From Cyanobacteria bacterium NC_groundwater_1444_Ag_S-0.65um_54_12 (lineage in GTDB: Bacteria; Cyanobacteriota; Sericytochromatia; S15B-MN24; VGJW01): 11,472 bases of DNA. The notes beneath the pieces are model-generated. The model did not search any database. It was not told where the DNA came from and worked only from the letters and a program-made list of their open reading frames with translations. The position numbers and the translations under genes were made by a program. This document shows positions 1-7,183 of the stretch, piece by piece; within the stretch, counting starts at the first letter, position 1, and each line of letters starts with the position of its first letter. The DNA is taken from assembly GCA_016267585.1 (NCBI GenBank), contig JACQUT010000223.1:1-11472 (forward strand). The letters run 5' to 3'.

Positions 1-1
1 G

Positions 2-856
2 AATATTTCCAAGCCAATAATTGATACTGATGCCACCGGTTTCTGTTACGGCGTAAAACGCGCGGTGTTGCTAGCAGAAAATGCCGCGCAATCGACAGAT
101 AGGGCAGTTGCGGTATACGGTCACCTTGTACATAATAGCCAACAGGTAGCGGCGCTGGAACAACAGGGGATTCATTGTCTAGCTGATTGGCAAAATTGCG
201 ATCCTGGTGTGCTGATCATACGCACGCATGGCATTTCCCCTTCCGAACTTGCCAAAATTCAAGCAGCTGGCTGGAAAACCATAGATGCCACCTGCCCCCT
301 GGTAACGCGTACCCATCAGCGTGCCGAAATGTTGCGCACTGCTGGCTACCCCTTGGGAATTATTGGACATCCTGAGCATCCTGAAGTAAGGGCGATGGCC
401 GCGGGCGATTATGGCAATGTGTTGATCTTACAGTCATTAGAAGCAGTGGAGCGCTTGCTGCCAGTAAAATTTGCGCGGTTAGGAGTGCTGATACAAAGCA
501 CTTTCCCACCAACACTGGCCATGGCTATCATAGGCGAACTTGCCATTAGGGTCATGGATCTGCGGATTTTTCATACCCTTTGCCCTGCGACCCAGAGGCG
601 ATTGGCAACTGCCGCAGCGATAGCACGGCAAGTTGATATGATGGTGGTAGTGGGCGGACATGATAGCGCGAATACTCGTCAGATTGCAGATGCTTGCCTA
701 CTTTTGACTCCCACTCATCGAGTAGAAACCTGGGAGGAACTTCAGGCAAGCTGGTTCAGAAATGCCAAACGGGTAGGAATTGCATCGGGTCTCTCGACAC
801 CTGATTTTGCAGTCCAGAAGGTTCGTAATGCAATCATTGCCTTTTTAGAAGAATGA
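2..856 (+). CDS. ispH: 4-hydroxy-3-methylbut-2-enyl diphosphate reductase IspH, 5' end cut by window edge
   Basis: IspH is the last enzyme of the MEP isoprenoid pathway. It is a cytosolic [4Fe-4S] enzyme that reduces HMBPP to IPP and DMAPP. The three cluster cysteines are visible: GFCYGVKRA (Cys codon 44-46), DATCP (293-295) and LCPATQ (581-583). Other family motifs are RTHG, HPEHPEV (active-site His and Glu), SAN in GGHDSANT, and STPD near the C-terminus. The usual Q-T-T motif reads Q-S-T here, a mild substitution. The frame is open to the left edge. A GTG at 65 is in frame, but starting there would lose the first cluster Cys, so it is not the real start. Base 1 is g followed by codons N-I-S-K, so the true ATG may straddle the edge; this is inference. 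Length of about 284 residues is normal. The next gene encodes ribosomal protein S1, a pairing familiar from Firmicutes-type genomes. Confidence 0.95.
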   Translation, partial: NISKPIIDTDATGFCYGVKRAVLLAENAAQSTDRAVAVYGHLVHNSQQVAALEQQGIHCLADWQNCDPGVLIIRTHGISPSELAKIQAAGWKTIDATCPLVTRTHQRAEMLRTAGYPLGIIGHPEHPEVRAMAAGDYGNVLILQSLEAVERLLPVKFARLGVLIQSTFPPTLAMAIIGELAIRVMDLRIFHTLCPATQRRLATAAAIARQVDMMVVVGGHDSANTRQIADACLLLTPTHRVETWEELQASWFRNAKRVGIASGLSTPDFAVQKVRNAIIAFLEE

Positions 857-970
857 AAAGGATTGAAGGATTGATTCATGCTAGCGGTCGAATTGTCGCC
901 ATGGTAAGATTAAAAACTGGCTTTAATAGGTCAGAATCTAATTAAAGAGAAGGATTCGATCTCCCCTATT
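857..970 (+). other. ispH-rpsA intergenic leader
   Basis: This 114-base spacer is the longest gap in the left block. It contains a short direct repeat (GGATTGA at about 860 and again at about 868) and an AT-rich stretch around 905-945. The only good Shine-Dalgarno-like run is AGAGAAGGA at 946-954, which is 16 bases from the S1 ATG and so longer than usual. I could not find a convincing -35/-10 pair with 16-18 base spacing. The length and distant SD are compatible with a regulated S1 leader, since S1 autoregulates its own translation in E. coli, but nothing here proves it. Confidence 0.3.
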
Positions 971-2089
971 ATGAAAGCACTTGAGCAAAATCCAGTCGCC
1001 GGTGGTGAAGAGGTCATTGATTACGATTCCACATTCGTGGATTTGCAACCTGGTGACATTGTAAAGGGGCGGATAGTTCGCGTCTCGCCAGACGAGATCT
1101 TGGTAGATGTAGGTGGGAAGTCCGAAGGGGTCATACCCATCAAGGAATTGTCTAATATGCCGATCTCCAACCCGCGTGAATTCATAAAAGAGGGTGAAGA
1201 AATAGAGCTCTATGTTCTGCGCGAAGAGGATGAAGATGGTCAGTTGACGTTATCTAAACGGCGCGTCGATCAGGCTCGCGGCTGGGTGCAGGCCACCAAG
1301 GACTTTGAAGAAGAGACAGTGATCCATGCCAAAGTGACTGGTGTAGTAAAGGGTGGCATCATTGTAGATGCTTATAGGTTGCGTGGTTTTGTGCCAGCTA
1401 GTCAGCTCCGGACCAAGGGGTCGCATGAGGATCTGGTAGGCAGTGAGTTGCCGCTAAAAATAATCGAGGTCGACCAGCGTCGAAATAAGCTTATCCTGTC
1501 ACATCGGCAAGCGGTCGCAGCAGAGAAAGGTAAAATTCGGGCAGAAATTCTTCAGAACCTCGAGATCGGTCAGTCGGTTACTGGTAAAGTTGTGCGAATT
1601 GCTGATTTTGGTGCTTTCATTGATCTGGGTGGAATAGATGGACTGCTGCCGATATCAGAGATTTCCTGGCAACGGATTCAGCACCCCAGTAATGTTCTGG
1701 GTATTGGTGACGAGCTGACGCTCAAGGTGCTCAAGGTAGATCGCGAGGCTCACAAGATCTCGCTATCGCTCAAGCAACTGCAAGAAGATCCCTGGGCCAC
1801 CCTGGCGCAGCGCTATCATGAAGGCATGGTGATTCCAGGGAAGATTACCAAGCTGGCTAATTTTGGCGCTTTTGTCGAGATCGAGCCCGGTGTGGAGGCT
1901 CTCTTGCCTACGGCGGAGATGGCTGAACATAATGCCAAGCCGGAAGATATTGTCGAGGTAGGGCAAGATATTCAGGCTATTATCAAAAGGTTCCGCCCTG
2001 ATGAAAAACGCATATCTCTTTCGCTGCGGGAAGTAAACCGAGCCGAAACCGCTGAAGATGTGGATGCGCTAGAAACCGCTGAAGAATAA
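971..2089 (+). CDS. rpsA: 30S ribosomal protein S1-like, four S1 domains
   Basis: This RNA-binding protein helps load mRNA onto the 30S ribosomal subunit. Four S1 (OB-fold) domains are visible at about residues 26-98, 114-182, 198-270 and 282-355. Domain 1 has the GDIVKGRIVRV start. Domain 3 (GKVVRIADFGAFIDLGG) and domain 4 (GKITKLANFGAFVEIEPG) carry the strongest canonical S1 signature, and each ends in an ISLSL-like strand. Domain 2 is divergent (TGVVKGGIIVDAYRLRGFVP), as in the second domain of many S1 proteins. At 372 residues it resembles the shorter S1 of Firmicutes and Cyanobacteria rather than the six-domain proteobacterial form. The C-terminus is a short acidic tail. The ATG at 971 is preceded by an SD-like run at an unusually long distance. 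The downstream DUF512 gene begins within or just after the 3' end, so the two are probably co-translated. Confidence 0.93.
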   Translation: MKALEQNPVAGGEEVIDYDSTFVDLQPGDIVKGRIVRVSPDEILVDVGGKSEGVIPIKELSNMPISNPREFIKEGEEIELYVLREEDEDGQLTLSKRRVDQARGWVQATKDFEEETVIHAKVTGVVKGGIIVDAYRLRGFVPASQLRTKGSHEDLVGSELPLKIIEVDQRRNKLILSHRQAVAAEKGKIRAEILQNLEIGQSVTGKVVRIADFGAFIDLGGIDGLLPISEISWQRIQHPSNVLGIGDELTLKVLKVDREAHKISLSLKQLQEDPWATLAQRYHEGMVIPGKITKLANFGAFVEIEPGVEALLPTAEMAEHNAKPEDIVEVGQDIQAIIKRFRPDEKRISLSLREVNRAETAEDVDALETAEE

Positions 2090-2098
2090 GCGCTCATT

Positions 2099-2104
2099 AA
2101 GAGG
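2099..2104 (+). promoter_or_regulatory. Shine-Dalgarno for the DUF512 gene, start undecided
   Basis: AAGAGG lies ten bases after the S1 stop codon. It sits 4 bases before an in-frame CTG at 2109 and too far (31 bases) before the TTG at 2136. The TTG itself has only AGGA three bases upstream, which is too close. The SD position together with upstream PDZ homology favours a start before 2136. Confidence 0.45.
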
Positions 2105-2135
2105 TGGCCTGGTTGCGGCTGTTGCGCCAGGATCA

Positions 2136-3407
2136 TTGGCAGCAGCGGCAGGTTTAGAAGTAGGGGATTGCCTGATCAAGATAAATGGGCAACCCTTGCA
2201 GGATCTTATTGATTATCGCTATGCCATAGCTGAGCCAGTAGTAGAGCTGGAATTTTTGCGTGGCGCCGGACTACAGCAAGTTCGCATTGACAAGGATTCT
2301 GACGAAGATCTAGGGCTCGACTTCGCTAGTGCCGTTTTCGATCGAATCAGGCCTTGTGCCAATCGTTGCGAATTTTGTTTTGTTCACCAAATGCCACCAG
2401 GCTTGAGAGATTCCCTTTACTTGCAAGATGATGATTATCGCTTATCCTTTTTGCAAGGAAACTTCATCACTCTGACTAACCTCAAAGAGCAGGATTGGCA
2501 GCGCATAGCCGCCTTGCGCCTCTCGCCGCTCTATATCTCGATTCACACTACTAACCGGGATTTGCGCAGTGCCATGTTGCGGCAGCCGCTGGCTGCGCGT
2601 TTGCCTGAGCAACTCGATCGGCTCTGTGCTTTGCAAATAGCTTTTCATGCCCAGATCGTTCTGATACCAGAGCGCAATGATGGGCCGGAGCTAGATCGTA
2701 CCGTGACAGAGCTAGTTCAACGTTGGCGAGAGCGCCTGCTGAGCATTTGTGTAGTGCCTTTTGGAGCCACCCATTTTCGCGAGTCTAGCGACTTGGCTGA
2801 ACTGCGGCTGCCTACCCCGCAATGGTGCCGACAAGTCATTCGGCAATTGAAATGCCAGCAGCGCCGTTATCAACGCGAATACGGAGATCCGCTGATACAA
2901 TTGGCCGATGAATTTTACATTACGGCCGGCCTGCCATTTCCTGGGGTATCGCACTACAGAGGATTTCCCAATCTGGCCGATGGCATCGGTTGTGCACGCT
3001 TGTTCTTGCACCAGTGGCAACGGCTAGCCCGGAAACTTCCCGCTAGCGTTCATGATCTACACAAGGTCACGATCTTGACGGGCCGCGCGGCCGTGCAGTT
3101 GCTAAGGCCTGTAGTACAACGACTAAATCAGATAGCTAATTTTCAGGTTCGCCTCTTGCCATTGCCCAGTCGGTATTGGGGCGAACATATCACTGTGACC
3201 GGCCTGCTGGTAGGGAGTGATATCGAGGCTGGTTTGAGACAGGAATCTATCAGTGGTTTGGTTTGGTTGCCAGATGTTTGCTTGCGTGCAGGAAGCCAGC
3301 TCTTCCTCGACAATCGTACCGTCGCAGAGATAGCAAAATCGACTGATACCGACATTCGGGTGTTAGCTGCCGATGCAATGGGTATCTTTACAGCAGCCAC
3401 CAAGTAA
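2136..3407 (+). CDS. DUF512 PDZ/radical-SAM family protein; true start probably upstream
   Basis: This belongs to the DUF512 (YtlA/elongator-like radical SAM) family, whose reaction is not established. An N-terminal PDZ-like segment (GLEVGDCLIKINGQPLQDLIDYRY) covers about residues 1-45. A cysteine set C-x3-C-x2-C (C74, C78, C81, in CANRCEFC) probably binds an Fe-S cluster. Then come FLQGNFITLTNL and a barrel-like region (ISIHTTNRDLRSAML). The DUF512 domain occupies about 210-420, with the hallmarks ADEFYITAGLPFP, FPNLADGIG and FLDNRTVAEI. The called TTG start is only the first ATG/GTG/TTG in frame. Codons 2103-2135 read GGLVAAVAPGS, which is the expected beginning of this PDZ domain, so translation likely begins earlier, at CTG 2109 or CTG 2079. 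The latter would overlap the S1 stop. The frame is open back to a TAG at 2070. Family assignment is firm; the start is not. Confidence 0.9.
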   Translation: MAAAAGLEVGDCLIKINGQPLQDLIDYRYAIAEPVVELEFLRGAGLQQVRIDKDSDEDLGLDFASAVFDRIRPCANRCEFCFVHQMPPGLRDSLYLQDDDYRLSFLQGNFITLTNLKEQDWQRIAALRLSPLYISIHTTNRDLRSAMLRQPLAARLPEQLDRLCALQIAFHAQIVLIPERNDGPELDRTVTELVQRWRERLLSICVVPFGATHFRESSDLAELRLPTPQWCRQVIRQLKCQQRRYQREYGDPLIQLADEFYITAGLPFPGVSHYRGFPNLADGIGCARLFLHQWQRLARKLPASVHDLHKVTILTGRAAVQLLRPVVQRLNQIANFQVRLLPLPSRYWGEHITVTGLLVGSDIEAGLRQESISGLVWLPDVCLRAGSQLFLDNRTVAEIAKSTDTDIRVLAADAMGIFTAATK

Positions 3408-3419
3408 TCGTTCAAGTAT

Positions 3420-3425
3420 GGGAAA
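3420..3425 (+). promoter_or_regulatory. RBS deciding the TTG start at 3432
   Basis: GGGAAA sits 6 bases before TTG 3432. No ATG or GTG in this frame precedes the hydrophobic signal segment, so this SD supports the TTG as start. The ATG at 3418 is in another frame. Confidence 0.5.
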
Positions 3426-3431
3426 TTCATC

Positions 3432-5729
3432 TTGCACAAGCATCTTGTAGCTGTTTACCGTAATATCATTACCATACTGTCTTTGAGTTTGGTTATTTTC
3501 ATGGGCGGCTGTGGAGTAACCCAGATACTCGATATAGTCAAAAAAGTACAATCCGTCACTGATACCAAACGGTTGTTACCAAGCTGGCCGTTAGACTTTA
3601 CCATCGATCTCGCCGATATCAGTATGACATTTGGCGATGAGCGCATCCAAAAAAGCTTGCGCGAGGGTCCCATGAAGGGGCTCCTCAATTATGATGCTGT
3701 GGGGGCAGGTACCATCACGCCACCTGCTACCGCTATACCAGCTATCGAACTGGGTGAGCGACTACGCGTGGATACCGCAGTTACCACACCCATAGATCCG
3801 ATGTCCATAGGCATTCCGATGACCAATCGTACTATTCCGGCAACCACCATACGCTTTGCGGATACTCCGGCGGCAGCATTGCCGTTCAACTTTCCACTGC
3901 CCATCGGCTCCATGACCATTACGCAAGCCAAATCTAAAGCCAAAGAGTTAAGCATAGATACTTCTATACTCAAACTACCAGCTTCTGCCAGCATGGCAAC
4001 TCAGGTCTCCTCGCAGCAAAGTTTGGAAGAAGTGCGAAGTGCAACACTTAGCACTGGCAGGCTGACTGTTCCCCTCAATAACCAAACGGCTGGACAATTG
4101 ACCGTGGAAATCCAGCTAAAAGACGGCACCGGGCAGATCGTGGCCAGTGGTTCACGCGAGGTGACTGCCAGGAGTTCCGGGGAAATAGCCCTGGTGCTGG
4201 ATGGCAAGACGGTCGTTAGCCCGTTGACGATCATCGCTTCCACTTCAGGTTCGATACCGGCCGATACTTCTTTGGACAGCATCGATCCGGAAAATGACAA
4301 GATGCAAGTAGGGCCATCTTCATTGGTGATGGACGCCAGCGCCGCCGAAGTACACCTGCCGCGTCGCCAGGGTAAGACACCCGGTACCGATTACGAGGCC
4401 AGTCTGGCACCCAAGCAACAGAGCTTCAATATCAGTAGCCGATTGCCAGCCGACTCGGGTGTCAAACGGCTGGATCTGGTGGAAGTAGCTTCTGGTTCGC
4501 TGCAGATTTCTACCAATAACGGTTTTGGCGCGGATGGCAATTTGACCATTCGCTTGAGCGGCATCAGTCAAATCAGCGGTGCCGCTAGCGATGGTTCACT
4601 GAAAGTAGAAATCAATGCTAATTCTTCCGCGACCACCAGTTTTGATCTTGCTGGTGCACTGATCACTCCGGATGCCAGCGGCAATATCACGGCAGTCGTG
4701 GAGCCTGAAACTCTGGATACTGATAATGATCGTTCCCATGGCCTGCCTGCGAGCGGCAGTCATAATTTTGTTGCTGTACAGCGGACCGATCAGCTTTCCG
4801 GAAACGTCACGCTTTCCCCTATGACTTTTCGCAGGGTAGAGGGGTACTTCGAGCGGCAACAAGATCTACCGGTGAGCGAAGTTCCGATTCAGCTTCCTAC
4901 CGAGCTGGCAAGCACGGGGATAAATCCTTCGCAGATCTCCGTTAAATTCGTTATTTACAACCAAAGCCAGATCAACGGTGAGTTCAAGCCGGACATCAGC
5001 GGATTTTTGGCTAACGGATCTACCATGTCGCTGGATTTGTATCAGCCCGGGGTAGCGCCGCCCAAAGAAGTATTCAAGGGTACATTTAATGGCAGTGATA
5101 CGATCGAGGCCACCGCTTCCACCGCCATCGAGATTAACGAGCGCAATTCCAATATTCTGGATCTACTCAAAGCCGGAGTTACCAAGCTGCGGATGGGCGG
5201 TCAAGCCAGCGTAACTGGTAACCGTATCACGAACCGTGATCAGTTGGCTGGCCAGGTAGAGATAGCCATTCCCTTGGCGCTACTGGTAGAGCCTTTCGGC
5301 CTCGGGCAAGCTCGCCCGCCCTTCGATGTCAAACCGCCCAGTCCACTTAATTTTGACAAGAGTACTCAAGAGCAATTGCGTAAATATTTACGTGGCATCT
5401 GGCTCGATATCAGAGTCGACAATGGCTGGCATCTGCCACTTGATCTGACGATTTTGTTGAGCAAATTGCCGGATCCTTACAGTGACGCTGCAGCGTTGAC
5501 CAAGAAGCTGTCCCTGGGTGCTGGGCCCACGACAACTTCACAAATAGCGTTGAATCAAGAGGAAAGCCTGTTGTTACCAGATTTGAAGACGATAGGTTTT
5601 CGTGTAACCTCGCCTGGTACTGGTGGCAAAGCGGCACGTCTTCTGCTCAGTGACGCTTTACGCATTCGGGCCATGGTGCGTGCCAGGGCTATCATGTCTG
5701 GCACTCTGCTCGATACCGGGAAAAAATAG
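3432..5729 (+). CDS. Large predicted lipoprotein, family not recognised
   Basis: I do not recognise this 765-residue protein. A TTG start is followed by a short basic n-region and a hydrophobic stretch (about residues 9-24). Next comes a lipobox-like MGGC with Cys at 27; Met at -3 is atypical but Gly-Gly before Cys is usual. This suggests a lipid-anchored, exported protein. After that the chain is rich in Ser, Thr, Gly and Asn with alternating hydrophobic residues, typical of stacked beta-sandwich or solenoid surface proteins. Only the one N-terminal cysteine was noted in a quick read of the mature chain. The last third contains PFGLGQARPPFDVKPPSPL and a segment beginning LRKYLRGIWLDIRVDNGWHLP, which may be a separate domain. 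I saw no catalytic motif. The gene begins 24 bases after the DUF512 stop. It ends 12 bases before an outer-membrane barrel gene whose RBS overlaps its stop, so the two products are likely partners at the outer membrane (inference). Confidence 0.8.
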   Translation: MHKHLVAVYRNIITILSLSLVIFMGGCGVTQILDIVKKVQSVTDTKRLLPSWPLDFTIDLADISMTFGDERIQKSLREGPMKGLLNYDAVGAGTITPPATAIPAIELGERLRVDTAVTTPIDPMSIGIPMTNRTIPATTIRFADTPAAALPFNFPLPIGSMTITQAKSKAKELSIDTSILKLPASASMATQVSSQQSLEEVRSATLSTGRLTVPLNNQTAGQLTVEIQLKDGTGQIVASGSREVTARSSGEIALVLDGKTVVSPLTIIASTSGSIPADTSLDSIDPENDKMQVGPSSLVMDASAAEVHLPRRQGKTPGTDYEASLAPKQQSFNISSRLPADSGVKRLDLVEVASGSLQISTNNGFGADGNLTIRLSGISQISGAASDGSLKVEINANSSATTSFDLAGALITPDASGNITAVVEPETLDTDNDRSHGLPASGSHNFVAVQRTDQLSGNVTLSPMTFRRVEGYFERQQDLPVSEVPIQLPTELASTGINPSQISVKFVIYNQSQINGEFKPDISGFLANGSTMSLDLYQPGVAPPKEVFKGTFNGSDTIEATASTAIEINERNSNILDLLKAGVTKLRMGGQASVTGNRITNRDQLAGQVEIAIPLALLVEPFGLGQARPPFDVKPPSPLNFDKSTQEQLRKYLRGIWLDIRVDNGWHLPLDLTILLSKLPDPYSDAAALTKKLSLGAGPTTTSQIALNQEESLLLPDLKTIGFRVTSPGTGGKAARLLLSDALRIRAMVRARAIMSGTLLDTGKK

Positions 5730-5733
5730 GGAG
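5728..5733 (+). promoter_or_regulatory. RBS overlapping the lipoprotein stop codon, TTG start at 5742
   Basis: AGGGAG begins inside the TAG stop (5727-5729) of the lipoprotein gene and stands 8 bases before TTG 5742. Its position fixes a TTG start directly before a signal peptide and suggests translational coupling of the two genes. Confidence 0.6.
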
Positions 5734-5741
5734 ACAGCGAA

Positions 5742-7148
5742 TTGCCGAAGAGACTTATAGCGGCGCTATTCATGATAGGGAGCTGGCCGGTCCCTGCTGT
5801 CGCTGGCGCAACCGACGCTCGTGCGCTGAGTTTGGGTAATGCTTATTCTGCTCTGGCTGATGAAGCGGACATGGCAGCTTGGAATCCAGCGCTATTGGGC
5901 CTTAGTCGCTCTAAAGCCAAGATCCTGTTGTTCACCGCGCCTAGCCTGCACCTGGGCGTAGGTAATAACTTTCTATCTTACGACAGCATCTTGAATCTTC
6001 TGCCGGATGCTCATGGCAATCCCCGTAGCTTGTCCGAAGCCAATGTAAAAGTCTTGTTGTCTGGCTTGACCGAAGGCAGCTGGCAACTAGCTCTGGATGG
6101 CGGACTGCGTGCCGCCTTGGCTATTCCGCTTTTGCGAACTTCTATTCATTTTCAGGCCGATGCCGATGTGCAGGGGATAGGGTTGCCACGTGGGCTGCTC
6201 GAGTTACTACTTTCAGGGAACACCAGCGTCAAACAATTGCCATTAGAAACGCTCGCTGGTGGCAAAATTACTTCCCTGGCTTCGGTGGGAATCTCGCATG
6301 CTATACCCATCCCGTTGCCTTTTGGTCGGCAATCAGCAGTTGGTGTAACTGTTCGCTATTTGCAAGGACTAGCTTACGCTACCATCCCTGAAGCGTCTGG
6401 CTCACTTTTGAGCAGTGATGCCGATGGCAAGATTTCTTCCAATGCATATGTTCGCTATCTTGCTACCTGGCCGGGTGCGACACGCAATACTTTCGACCTG
6501 GGGCAATTACTACAGCTAGGCCAGGTGGGTTCTGGGGTGGCTGCAGATTTGGGTTTTACCAACCAGTGGAATGAGCACATAACTTGGGGTATCACCGTCG
6601 GCAACCTGGGATACCTGAGATGGCACAAGGTCAAGGATCGCATATTCACGACTTATATCGAACCATTTGGCGGTGGCTTTGGTCTAAATGGCCCCGCTAA
6701 ACTTCCAGACTTTAACCAGGCGAAAAAAGAAATAAACGGTCCCCAAGATGGGAAGAGCAATATCGATGGTGGTTACCCGCCTTTTGGTCGGCTTGGCTTT
6801 GCCTGGTCTGGTGCATTGGGGTTCCCGCCCATTAGCAAGGAGCCCGGTTTTTGGAATACTCCTGCCATGCCCATTACCCTGACTGCCGATCTGCAACAGG
6901 GCTTCGGTACCGGATATGGTATTTCACTCAATCCGGAACTGCGGCTGGGAATGGAAGCTAGACCATTGGGCGCTTTTTTGCCGCTGCGGATAGGCACCAC
7001 GCTTGGCGGTAACAGACCACTGGCCGCGGTAGGAATCGGTCTCGACATCTCGGCGTTCCGTTTGGATATTGCTTCCGGCACGATGTTTGGCATCTTGGGT
7101 AATGCTAAAGGCAGCTATTTTACTCTTACGAGTTCGCTGCTTTTTTAG
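5742..7148 (+). CDS. Predicted outer-membrane beta-barrel, PorV/FadL/TraF_2-like
   Basis: This 468-residue protein has a signal peptide of about 21 residues (MPKRLIAALFMIGSWPVPAVA, with a probable AVA cleavage site). Immediately after it comes the family hallmark ARALSLGNAYSALADEADMAAWNPALLGL, matching the small-residue/NPA pattern at the N-terminus of PorV, UPF0164 and TraF_2-type barrels, all in the wider FadL-like fold. The rest is amphipathic strands and Gly/aromatic turns (for example FGGGFGLNG, GFGTGYGISLNPELRLGMEA). The chain ends in SSLLF, with a C-terminal Phe as expected for insertion by the Bam machinery. It probably sits in the outer membrane as a transport channel or secretion-associated porin; substrate unknown. 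It directly follows the large lipoprotein gene with an overlapping RBS, so they are probably made together. The gene converges with the amidase, leaving a 35-base gap in which I saw no convincing terminator. Confidence 0.8.
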   Translation: MPKRLIAALFMIGSWPVPAVAGATDARALSLGNAYSALADEADMAAWNPALLGLSRSKAKILLFTAPSLHLGVGNNFLSYDSILNLLPDAHGNPRSLSEANVKVLLSGLTEGSWQLALDGGLRAALAIPLLRTSIHFQADADVQGIGLPRGLLELLLSGNTSVKQLPLETLAGGKITSLASVGISHAIPIPLPFGRQSAVGVTVRYLQGLAYATIPEASGSLLSSDADGKISSNAYVRYLATWPGATRNTFDLGQLLQLGQVGSGVAADLGFTNQWNEHITWGITVGNLGYLRWHKVKDRIFTTYIEPFGGGFGLNGPAKLPDFNQAKKEINGPQDGKSNIDGGYPPFGRLGFAWSGALGFPPISKEPGFWNTPAMPITLTADLQQGFGTGYGISLNPELRLGMEARPLGAFLPLRIGTTLGGNRPLAAVGIGLDISAFRLDIASGTMFGILGNAKGSYFTLTSSLLF

Positions 7149-7183
7149 CGCTCATTGGTCTATTACCTGACTATAAACGGATC

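Noticed and set aside
3455..5773. Several - strand open frames across the lipoprotein and barrel genes
   Set aside because: They are shadows of long + strand genes with signal peptides and RBSs, and none shows a recognisable domain.
2089..7156. The ten-base word AGCGCTCATT at both the S1 stop (2089) and the barrel stop (7147)
   Set aside because: Ten-base repeats are expected many times by chance in 11 kb, and no longer match surrounds them.
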